In this document: positions 29,888-37,717 of the stretch, piece after piece
How the letters are laid out: every line of letters starts with the position of its first letter
Position numbering within the stretch: position 1 is the first letter of the stretch
Program-made: the position numbers and the translations under genes
NCBI GenBank assembly: GCA_006503475.1
Contig: RSEH01000037.1
Coordinates: forward strand, 62,001 to 126,000
DNA: 64,000 nt
Source of the DNA: Stentor roeselii
Taxonomy: Eukaryota; Ciliophora; Heterotrichea; Heterotrichida; Stentoridae
Reading direction: 5' to 3'
Notes under the pieces: model-generated
Told to the model about the DNA's origin: nothing
Database searches by the model: none
The model's input: only the letters and a program-made list of their open reading frames with translations

Positions 29888-30646
29888 TTATAAGAGAGAT
29901 AGGACTAAACCACAATGGCATGTAGAGGCTTTACTGTCTTTTAATTGTTTGATGCAATCTTGACAGTATTGGTGATTACCTTCGCAGATTACTTGAAATG
30001 TTCTGGTATCTTTTTCTCTTTCGCAGTTAATGCATGGTTCTCTATAATATTCTAGCTGCTGCTCTGGTGGTATCACTGTTTCATAAGCATTTCGAGCTAG
30101 AACTTCACCTTCTTCATCATAAGTTTGCCGACATAAAGGGCAACAGTTTTTTACTCCTTTTCGATAACTATAAGTTTTAATAATGCAGCTTGAACATGCA
30201 GGACATTTATGATTTACAATCACAGCAAAGTTCATTCTATCTTTTCTTTCTCCACATATCCTGCAGTCAATTTTCAAACTTTGAATCCGTTTATATTCCT
30301 GCTCTATTTTAAATCTGAAGTTTGGAGGTACTCTCATCCCGCATGTGCATTCCATATTCTGACTATCTTTAATAATTTCACATGTAACATGATAATAGCA
30401 TTCAATGCAATGGGCTGATCCACATTTAAGTTTGATTCTTGACTCCTGATGACCTTTGATCCTGTGATAAATAGTTAAAAGGTCTACTAAGTCTTTGAGG
30501 CCATAGTTTGTTACAAAATATTCAAAAAGTTGAGCGAATCTAGCTCCATTGTTATCTAACCTTATATTCTTTTCAACTAAAATCTTACTCAGAAATCTGG
30601 TCAGGTTTTTCCAGTTAATAAATCTTTGATCTTTGGCTTCTTCCAT
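29888..30646 (-). CDS. Multi-zinc RING-type protein
   Basis: 252 residues, very Cys/His-rich from residue 75 on. Three clusters occur: CGSAHCIECYYHVTC...CTCG, then CRICGERKDRMNF...KCPACSSC...CCPLC, and finally CINCEREKDTRTF...NHQYCQDCI...CHCG. The middle and last look like RING or RING-variant fingers, which recruit ubiquitin-conjugating enzymes. The order of three clusters recalls RBR ligases, but the catalytic RING2 cysteine is not clear. The N-terminal 70 residues are helical. Stop is 11 bp from that of the convergent EMAP-like gene; the start has TATAAATG. Confidence 0.78.
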   Translation of the reverse strand: MEEAKDQRFINWKNLTRFLSKILVEKNIRLDNNGARFAQLFEYFVTNYGLKDLVDLLTIYHRIKGHQESRIKLKCGSAHCIECYYHVTCEIIKDSQNMECTCGMRVPPNFRFKIEQEYKRIQSLKIDCRICGERKDRMNFAVIVNHKCPACSSCIIKTYSYRKGVKNCCPLCRQTYDEEGEVLARNAYETVIPPEQQLEYYREPCINCEREKDTRTFQVICEGNHQYCQDCIKQLKDSKASTCHCGLVLSLL

Positions 30647-30822
30647 TTATAAAAATTATGATTGTCTATATTTTATTTCAAATGATTAAACCTAATGGCT
30701 TTAAAACTTAATAAGTTCATCTAAATGAATCTAAACAATTTGAAATCTGTTTCAGCCCAAGCGAATCCCAAAAATCCCACTCCAACTTCAACCAACCTAA
30801 AATTTTCAATAAAAAATCCAAA

Positions 30823-31755
30823 ATGGGTACAAATGTTTCATGTCTTTCAAACACCTCTCTCTTAACCGACCAGACCCTAGAGCCAATCCTAACAAAAAAG
30901 ACTTTAAACCCAGAGCGAGCATTAAGATGTGTAGTTCGTATCCAGTCATTCTGGCGAGGCTGCAAAGTTCGAAGTTATTTCCGATTAAAAGAAATGCCCG
31001 ACTACCGCACAGCAAAGTCAAAGTTAGCAGAAGAGCAACTTTCAAAATACCAATACCCTGAGTTAAAGTTATCCGGAGAGACCTGTTCAATTCCAAGACG
31101 ACAACAAGACGGCGGTGCTTATTCAGGCGAGCTGGTATCTCGAAAGCGTCACGGAAAAGGAGAACAGGTCTGGCCTGACGGTTCTAAGTACATCGGGTAC
31201 TGGTACAACGACAAAAGGAACTTTCATGGAAGGATGATTCATGGAAATGGAGACGTTTATGAAGGTGAGTGGAAAGATGATAAAGCTAATGGAATTGGAG
31301 AGTTCACTCATCTTAATGGCGCAAGGTATGTCGGAGAGTGGCTTGATGATAAACAGCATGGAAATGGAAAAGAGTACTGGCCTGATGGAGCAAGGTATAT
31401 TGGATCGTTCTTTGAAGGAAAAAAACATGGACTTGGAGAGTTCTTTTGGGCTGATGGATGCTTTTATAAAGGAGAGTTCTCCAATAATAATATTGAAGGC
31501 AGTGGGTCTTATTATTGGAGTGATGGAAGAGTCTATGTTGGGCAGTGGGTCAATAATAAAATGCATGGGCAGGGAAATTTTCAGTGGCCTAATGGAAAAA
31601 AATTTACGGGGAGCTACTTTCAGGATAAAAAACATGGAGAAGGGATTTTTCGATGGCCTGATGGGAAAGTCTTTATGGGCTCTTGGAACCATGGGAAACA
31701 GGAAGGTCAAGGAAAGTTTATAGTTCAGAGCCAAGGAAGTGATTTTTTCTCATAA
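30823..31755 (+). CDS. N-acylated IQ and MORN-repeat protein
   Basis: 310 residues starting MGTNVSCLSN, fitting N-myristoylation and possibly palmitoylation at Cys7. An IQ motif (ALRCVVRIQSFWRGCKVRS) lies near residue 30-48. From residue 100 to the end there are about nine 23-residue MORN repeats with the pattern Y-x-G-E/x-W-x-x-x-K-x-H-G-x-G. MORN repeats form flat sheets that bind phospholipids and membrane partners. The next gene downstream, 30 bp away, encodes a PIP kinase, and in plants MORN repeats are fused to PIP5K, so a functional link is plausible. The 5' part is A/C-rich, the 3' part G/T-rich. Confidence 0.9.
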   Translation: MGTNVSCLSNTSLLTDQTLEPILTKKTLNPERALRCVVRIQSFWRGCKVRSYFRLKEMPDYRTAKSKLAEEQLSKYQYPELKLSGETCSIPRRQQDGGAYSGELVSRKRHGKGEQVWPDGSKYIGYWYNDKRNFHGRMIHGNGDVYEGEWKDDKANGIGEFTHLNGARYVGEWLDDKQHGNGKEYWPDGARYIGSFFEGKKHGLGEFFWADGCFYKGEFSNNNIEGSGSYYWSDGRVYVGQWVNNKMHGQGNFQWPNGKKFTGSYFQDKKHGEGIFRWPDGKVFMGSWNHGKQEGQGKFIVQSQGSDFFS

Positions 31756-31785
31756 TAATTAATGTAACATTCCTAATTCTAAAAT

Positions 31786-33825
31786 ATGCTTTGCTGTAAT
31801 AAAAAGAAGCCTCTTCCAGGTTACAAAATAACAAGTCTCTACATGTTATCCCATCGTTTCCGTTTCTCAGCCGAAGAGTTGATAAACCAGCAGCACCGTT
31901 TCGAAAGAATGAGTGAAAACGGAACAGTATCAATTGATTCATTTTCCTTACAACTAGGAACTCTGGGTAACAAATCAATAAGCAACCGAATATTTAAAGC
32001 AATGAACACATCAGGCACAGGACAAGTTTCCTTTGAAGAGTACCTTGAATACATGGACATCCTCATCCACGGGACAGAAGACCAAAAAGCAAGACAATCA
32101 TTCAACCTAATAAAGCAAAAAGGTTCAGAAGTAATAACAAAAGAAGAGCTAAACTACTGGCTAGTCGAAATGTTAAAGTTCTACAACCTAGTAACCGGAA
32201 AAGAAGTCAACACAAGTCACTCAGCCCTCGAAAAATACTTCGAAATCATCGACATCAAGAAAGACGGAGTCATTGATTTTGAAGAATACAAAACCACAAT
32301 GCGAGACAAAAAAGAAATTTTTGATGTTTTTAACGTTGTCTCCGCCGGACTTGAAAAAGAAATGCAGCCCGCTATAGTCCTCGAAACTCCTGACTACATA
32401 AAACGCCTTGAATCGGTTGAAGAACAGTTAAAAAACTGTATTCAGCTTATACAAAAAGAGAGAAATCGAGGGCCTAAGTCTTTGCTTAAGCCTGAACCTG
32501 AGCATGATGGCGACATTGCTCTCAGTAGCATCAATTCTATTGACTTTGAAAGCATTATTGGAATTGCTGATGAAAGCCTTGATGAATCGGAGGTTATCCC
32601 TGAATGTTTAAAGTACTCTCAGAAGGTCTCTGAAGAAGGCATCAATGACCAGGGTGTTCTTAACTTGCTCAATGAACTTCAAGAAAAACTCAACTTTATT
32701 CGATTGGGACTTAAAAAAGAAAAAAGTAATAATTGCAAGATTAATATGTATAAACCTCCTCAGTTCAATAAAGCGACTATTCAGTGGGGCGATGAGGACT
32801 GGAATTTGATTTTGAATATGATGCTTGGAATTCAAAAAGCTGTCCAGGTAACAGTTCAAGACCTACCAAGTGAGCCACAACCTGAAGAGTTTACAAACAC
32901 AGTAAAACATAACCTCCTCCTCACCAAAAATTCTCCAAAGCGTGAGATCTGTCAATTTAAAGACTACTGTCCACAGATTTTCCTTCGAATCCGGCGGTTA
33001 TACGGTATATCAAATGAGTCCTACCTAGACTCACTGGGTGTTATCAAGTTAATGAACTCTTTATTTAAAGGTGAATTCGCCAGCTTAATCGGTTTAGTCA
33101 GTGCCGGAAAAAGCGGGTGTTTTTTTTACCATAGTTCAGACGGACAGTACATGTTAAAGACAATGACAAGAAAAGACTACCTGTTCCTCAAACACTTGCT
33201 TCCCAGGTATTACGCTCATCTACTTGACAATCCTAATACTTTGATTGTTAGGTTCTTCGGATTTCATAAAATTCTTTATAAAAAAGGAAGAGAATTTATT
33301 AAACAGTACTTTGTTGTTATGGGAAATGTCTTCAAAAGTCCTCTTGAAGTTCATATGAGCTATGATCTTAAAGGGTCTACTCATGGACGATCGACTGATG
33401 ATAATGAAGATTTCGCTGTTCCGAGAAAGGACTTGGATTTTAATCAGTCTGGACTCAAAATCAGCTTGTCTGATGAAATCAAAAAAGAACTCTTGGGACA
33501 GCTTGAGAGGGATTGCGAGTTTTTAAGTGGAAACCAAATAAACGACTATAGTTTTTTGCTTGGTATCCACACCTTAAAAGAAGAAGTATTTATGCCAGCG
33601 GAGGAAAGCCATCATTTATTCGAAAGAAGTTTTGGAGGAATTCTATCAAATGATAATCGATGCATTTACTTTATAGGAATAATCGACATCCTCACAGTCT
33701 TCAACTTCACCAAGAAACTCGAGCATTTAGTGAAATCTCAATTATACGGAAATACAGTGAGTTGCATTCCTCCCGACCATTACTCTCAAAGATTTTTGCA
33801 GTATATGAGATCAATAATTACTTAA
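31786..33825 (+). CDS. EF-hand phosphatidylinositol phosphate kinase
   Basis: 679 residues. The N-terminus MLCCNKKKP could be palmitoylated. Residues 30-190 resemble a neuronal-calcium-sensor-like unit with EF-hand loops (NTSGTGQVSFEEYLEYM, DIKKDGVIDFEEYKTTM). The PIPK domain covers about 410-679: a glycine-rich SAGKSGCFF, YMLKTM with the ATP lysine, LLPRYYAHLLDNPNTL, YDLKGSTHGR, KDLDF, INDYSFLLGIH (the IMDYSLLVG motif) and IIDILTVF. It should make PI(4,5)P2 or a related lipid, with Ca2+ control through the EF-hands. Whether it prefers PI4P or PI5P cannot be told. It follows the MORN gene after 30 bp. Confidence 0.9.
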   Translation: MLCCNKKKPLPGYKITSLYMLSHRFRFSAEELINQQHRFERMSENGTVSIDSFSLQLGTLGNKSISNRIFKAMNTSGTGQVSFEEYLEYMDILIHGTEDQKARQSFNLIKQKGSEVITKEELNYWLVEMLKFYNLVTGKEVNTSHSALEKYFEIIDIKKDGVIDFEEYKTTMRDKKEIFDVFNVVSAGLEKEMQPAIVLETPDYIKRLESVEEQLKNCIQLIQKERNRGPKSLLKPEPEHDGDIALSSINSIDFESIIGIADESLDESEVIPECLKYSQKVSEEGINDQGVLNLLNELQEKLNFIRLGLKKEKSNNCKINMYKPPQFNKATIQWGDEDWNLILNMMLGIQKAVQVTVQDLPSEPQPEEFTNTVKHNLLLTKNSPKREICQFKDYCPQIFLRIRRLYGISNESYLDSLGVIKLMNSLFKGEFASLIGLVSAGKSGCFFYHSSDGQYMLKTMTRKDYLFLKHLLPRYYAHLLDNPNTLIVRFFGFHKILYKKGREFIKQYFVVMGNVFKSPLEVHMSYDLKGSTHGRSTDDNEDFAVPRKDLDFNQSGLKISLSDEIKKELLGQLERDCEFLSGNQINDYSFLLGIHTLKEEVFMPAEESHHLFERSFGGILSNDNRCIYFIGIIDILTVFNFTKKLEHLVKSQLYGNTVSCIPPDHYSQRFLQYMRSIIT

Positions 33826-33832
33826 TTTATTT

Positions 33833-34579
33833 CTAATATGTGGTGTCTGTATAGTCAAAAGTATTTGATATAATAGAATTCGAATGGTTCAACATATTAA
33901 CCATCAACTCCGCTATTTCCTTATCAATAGTCTGCAGCTGTATTTTCATCACCCTAAACTCACTAGCGAAGGCAAAATGATTCTCATCTTTTTCCAGTTT
34001 CTTCTGAACCTTTTCATTAAACTCAGCTAAAACTGAGTTTTTTGTTTTCTCTAATTTGTTTATCAATAAAAGAGAATCTTGCTTTTCAAGTAACTCTTTT
34101 GATAAAATTTTAAAATGGGAAATACTGAGTTGAGATTCTTTTGCACTTCTTAAATTTTCTTCTTTCATTTCTTTTGATTTTTCTTTTTTTTCTTGAAGGG
34201 TGAAGTATAAGCTTTCCTCGATTCTTGTTAAATTTTCTAGTTCGGCTTTGATTTTGTTTAAGTCGTTTTTAATTTCTGATGTTTCTATCTTTTGGGCCTC
34301 GATTTTCTCGGCAATGGCGTCGTAGGTGATCTTAAAGGCCATTTTTTCTTTGATTTCTTGAAGTTCAAGGGAAAGTTTTTTGTTTTCACTTTGAATGTAT
34401 TCTAAATTGCTTATGTTTTCGATTTCTGTCTCTTTTAGAATAAGCTCTAGTTGTTTCACCCTGTCTTGTAAGTCTTGATGCTCGATTTCTTTTTTTCCTT
34501 TGTTTTTCTTAATTTCAGGGTTTTTGCCTGGCTGAGAAGATTTTCCTCTGAAGGGTGGAATGTACCATCTTGACTCCAT
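33833..34579 (-). CDS. Coiled-coil protein of unknown function
   Basis: 248 residues. The first 30 are basic and proline-rich (YIPPFRGKSSQPGKNPEIKK), then almost continuous coiled coil from residue 35 to 235 (for example QDRVKQLELILKETEIEN). No other domain. It could be a structural component of basal bodies or cortex, but composition alone does not decide. Its stop is 7 bp from the stop of the convergent PIP kinase gene. Confidence 0.78.
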   Translation of the reverse strand: MESRWYIPPFRGKSSQPGKNPEIKKNKGKKEIEHQDLQDRVKQLELILKETEIENISNLEYIQSENKKLSLELQEIKEKMAFKITYDAIAEKIEAQKIETSEIKNDLNKIKAELENLTRIEESLYFTLQEKKEKSKEMKEENLRSAKESQLSISHFKILSKELLEKQDSLLLINKLEKTKNSVLAEFNEKVQKKLEKDENHFAFASEFRVMKIQLQTIDKEIAELMVNMLNHSNSIISNTFDYTDTTY

Positions 34580-34604
34580 ATTCCTACTCTTTATTAATTA
34601 AATC

Positions 34605-34796
34605 CTAGAGCACGACAATTTTCACGTTTCCCTTCTGGATTTCTTTTACTTCCTTAGTCGAGTCAGAGTTACTCCATCGGGCACTATCAACGCGTCTTTT
34701 ATACGTATCAGGAACCACCGGATCATCAACATAATTCTCAGATTTGATTTCCCCTGCAACAGAAGGATTAGCTTGTAAACATTCGAAATTCCCCAT
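34605..34796 (-). CDS. Short N-acylated protein (63 residues)
   Basis: Starts MGNFECLQANPS, the pattern for N-myristoylation of Gly2 with palmitoylation of Cys6. The rest is polar and without known domain (SENYVDDPVVPDTYKRR, KGNVKIVVL). Its start codon is 9 bp from the start of the TBC gene on the other strand, and it precedes the coiled-coil gene on the same strand by 25 bp. Small acylated proteins of this kind are often peripheral membrane adaptors; no function can be assigned. The very close divergent arrangement supports it as real, since the ATG contexts on both sides are alike. Confidence 0.65.
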   Translation of the reverse strand: MGNFECLQANPSVAGEIKSENYVDDPVVPDTYKRRVDSARWSNSDSTKEVKEIQKGNVKIVVL

Positions 34797-34805
34797 AATA
34801 ATTTT

Positions 34806-36064
34806 ATGAGTTTCCAGATTTTATCGAAAGAACTCTGCGACCAAGGTTTTTCTCAAGAAAAAACCAGAGAAACCTTTAATTTAATGATAACAGGCCCTCC
34901 AAATTCCGAAAGAAAAGCAGTAAATTTAAATAGCTCTGGCTGGCCTTAACCGGAGCAGGAGCTTTAATATCAGAAAATTCAGGTTATTACTCAAGACTCC
35001 TCAACAGCAAAAAGATGATAGAAACACTTTCAACTCTTCAGATCGACAAGGACATCAACAGGACCTTCTCCCAAGAACGATTTTTCATCAACAAGGAAAA
35101 TATTTTAAAGTTAAGAAACGTCCTGGTTGCCTACAGCTTTAGAAATGAAAGCATCGGGTATTGTCAAGGAATGAACTTCATCGTTGCTCGACTTTTGGGA
35201 CTGGGGTATAATGAAGAAGTAAGGAAAAAGTAGGAAACTTTTTGGATTTTTGTGCAGATCATGGAAAAGTACATGCCTTTTGATTATTACACGGATATGA
35301 CTGGACTTATTGTAGATCTTAAAGTCTTTTCTTTGCTTATCAAGAGTCACTTAGGTAAAGTTGCGGAACATCTAGAAAAAATTAATGTGGACCCTGTTCT
35401 TTTCGCTGTTCAGTGGTTTTTATGTGTTTTTTCTTATAATCTTCCTGTGGAGTCCGTGATTCGTGTATGGGACGTGTTTTTTTCGGAAGGGTATGTTTTT
35501 TTGTTTCGATTGGGACTTGCTGTTCTGAGAATTTTTCGCAAGAAAATCTTTTCTTATCAGAATTTTCACTTTGCTGTTGAGTACCTTGGGTCGATGTCTA
35601 ATGGTCTTCGTGATGTTGATCTTTTGTTAGAAACCGCGAATCGCTTTCAAGTTAGACTGGAAGATGTTTTAAGTCTTCGAAAAGAATTCGCTGGAAACAA
35701 CGGGTTTCCTTCAGATCTTAATTTGAACTGTAAAAATGAAAAAGAATGCAAATATCTTCAAGGATTGACTTCGGATTATTTCACTTTTATCAGCTTTCAT
35801 CAAATCAATTATGATGAAAATTATTTTGATCAATGCAGTGTGCGCAGGTCTCATTGTCTTTTGAACTTTTTTAGCACTGATGATATTGTGGTAGGGTGTA
35901 AAAATCATAATTGTTTGAAAGAAGTTCCTAAAAAAAGACTCAGTAAGTTATTTGAAAAAGTCTTTCCAAATCAAGCAAAAATTGTTATGCCTAGAATTAC
36001 TTTGTCACCTTTTTTCTTAATCAGTTATGTTAAAGAGATTATTGAAGTGGAAAGTTTGAACTAA
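34806..36064 (+). CDS. TBC-domain Rab GTPase-activating protein, three exons
   Basis: Exons 34806-34919, 34934-35218 and 35234-36064 give 409 residues. The second intron (35219-35233) is 15 nt; the first (34920-34933) is 14 nt and is needed to keep the frame. The joined protein has all TBC motifs: RKALWLALTGA, then IDKDINRTF with the catalytic arginine, then YCQGMNF with the catalytic glutamine, and ETFWIFVQIM across the second intron. It should speed GTP hydrolysis by Rab proteins in membrane traffic. The C-terminal 130 residues after the TBC domain are unrecognised. It converges on the sterol-desaturase gene with 18 bp between stops. Confidence 0.88.
34920..34933 (+). other. 14-nt intron 1 of the TBC gene
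   Basis: GTAAATTTAAATAG, phase 0. It is one base shorter than the other introns. The frames before and after it differ by 14 bases, so exactly this length rejoins ERKA to LWLALTG. A missing base in the assembly of a 15-nt intron is the alternative. Confidence 0.8.
35219..35233 (+). other. 15-nt intron 2 of the TBC gene
   Basis: GTAAGGAAAAAGTAG, phase 0, ends with an in-frame TAG if retained. Removal joins NEE to ETFWIF, an invariant TBC segment. Confidence 0.92.
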
Positions 36065-36082
36065 GATCTAGTTTTAATAATT

Positions 36083-36994
36083 CTAATTAACTTTGGTTTT
36101 TTCACAGAACTTTTTATAGCTCTGGTCGGTTCCACATATTCTGTCCCATATTGTAAAAAAACTTGAAAAGTTACCGTTTACATGGGAATGGTGGAAATCA
36201 TGATGACTTGAACTCCCACTAAGTGGAAGTAGTCGAAAAGGACTCCAGGGAATGTCATATCCTGAGTGTCCATCAGATGTTTCTATGATTCTGGCAATAG
36301 TCCACATATAATTCGTAAACATATGAACCCTCGACCCTAAAAGAGCAGGTCCAACTCCACAAGGAACAACATTAAAAAGAGCAAACTCAAAGTGACTTGC
36401 ATAAGTTGATGCAATTCCAACAGTAGTTTTAAACTCATGATGTTTTTTATGAATATACTTGTACATAAACCCTGTATGGCAAAGTCGATGTCCCCAATAA
36501 AACGTCGTATCTTCCGCAAGCATAAAAAACACCAAATGACTTAAAATTTCGAATCCTCCTGGAAATTCAGACGGTTCAGTCCTCATGAGTGAATTTCCAA
36601 CCCTGACATCATTCGCGATGATCAAAGGAAGAATAATTAAATTGTTGATTAATAGATTAGTCCATATTTTGAAGCGATTTGAATAAAAAGCAGCTGGATC
36701 CTTTTCCCATGGCCAGGGTGTTGAATTAGAAACTCGGTATTGTTCGAAGTAAGGAATTTTTTGGGTGTAAAGAAAGTTCAAGAAAAGGTTACTTAGAATC
36801 CAAAATAAAATATGAAGAGATGTAGAAACAAGTGTTCTCATTATGTGCATATCGTTGTGCGGCAGGAGTAGGTAGAAAGGATAAGCGAGTTGTGGAAAGA
36901 TAAACCCGGTAAAGATCACTATTAACATACCCAGGATCAAATTTTTACCTTTTTCTGAGTATCTCGACAATTCTGATTTAATCAAAGTAATCAT
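36083..36994 (-). CDS. Fatty-acid hydroxylase / sterol desaturase family enzyme
   Basis: 303 residues with four to five hydrophobic helices. The three histidine boxes of this di-iron membrane family are present: HRLCH, HKKHH and HHDFHH. The spacing and the sequence AEDTTFYWGHRLCHTGFMY fit C-4 methylsterol oxidase (ERG25) and related sterol or lipid hydroxylases of the endoplasmic reticulum. The exact substrate cannot be decided; ciliates often make sterol-like tetrahymanol or modify dietary sterols. It converges with the TBC gene at 18 bp. Confidence 0.88.
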   Translation of the reverse strand: MITLIKSELSRYSEKGKNLILGMLIVIFTGFIFPQLAYPFYLLLPHNDMHIMRTLVSTSLHILFWILSNLFLNFLYTQKIPYFEQYRVSNSTPWPWEKDPAAFYSNRFKIWTNLLINNLIILPLIIANDVRVGNSLMRTEPSEFPGGFEILSHLVFFMLAEDTTFYWGHRLCHTGFMYKYIHKKHHEFKTTVGIASTYASHFEFALFNVVPCGVGPALLGSRVHMFTNYMWTIARIIETSDGHSGYDIPWSPFRLLPLSGSSSHHDFHHSHVNGNFSSFFTIWDRICGTDQSYKKFCEKTKVN

Positions 36995-37097
36995 TTTTTA
37001 TATTCATTAAGTTTTGGTTTAAATCTTTGGTTTAAATTTTTATCTTGGGGTTGAATTACTTTACTATAGTGAATTAAGATAACTACGAAAAATCTGA

Positions 37098-37337
37098 TTA
37101 TTTATGCTCAATCGGTTTCAGAACTTCTCGGCTTACTCGGAAATTCATCGAGCCGGACTTTGAAGCTTCGCTCATAGATGGCAAATTTAAAAAAGGTACA
37201 CTTTCGTATTCTGACTCGATGAAAGAAACTGGCTGTGGCCATGAGCTCACTTTTATTGTCTCGGGAATGTTGATATGGCCAGGAAAAATCTCTTCTGAAC
37301 TTTTCTCTTTGTAGCAGTGAATGCAGGAACTTCCCAT
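37098..37337 (-). CDS. Short N-acylated protein (79 residues)
   Basis: Starts MGSSCIHCYKEKSS, fitting N-myristoylation of Gly2 and palmitoylation at Cys5 and Cys8. The rest is polar with prolines (IPETIKVSSWPQPVSFIESE) and no recognised domain. It precedes the sterol-desaturase-family gene by 103 bp on the same strand. Together with the 63-residue protein at 34605-34796 it belongs to a set of tiny MG-x-x-C proteins here; there is no sequence similarity beyond the N-terminal signal. Confidence 0.62.
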   Translation of the reverse strand: MGSSCIHCYKEKSSEEIFPGHINIPETIKVSSWPQPVSFIESEYESVPFLNLPSMSEASKSGSMNFRVSREVLKPIEHK

Positions 37338-37717
37338 ATATTATAAGGGCTATTCAATGAAATAGTGTTTTGATTTGTGATTCATATATTTAAGATTATT
37401 TTTTATTAAATCTAAATTATTAGGAAACTATCAAAATAGTGAAGAGTTTCTGGAGTTTGGATTTATCTTAAAATAAATATTCACTGATTTTCATTAGTTT
37501 TCTATTTTTAAGTTTAGAATAGTTTTGTGGGTTTAGAGAAACCAAATCAAGATATCGGCCTAGTCTTCTTTGATAACTTCTTTGCATACTAAAAATAATC
37601 AGATGCCAACATTTAGTTTATTTCTGTTTGAACCCAAACATAAACTTATTTTATAACAACTTTCAACAAGGTTTTAATTTATATTCTTTTCAATATATTA
37701 AAAGATTAATTTTTATC
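37338..37717. other. AT-rich spacer
   Basis: 380 bp upstream of the 79-residue gene and downstream of the WD40-channel gene. AT-rich, stops in all frames, no repeat or RNA gene noticed. Confidence 0.6.
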
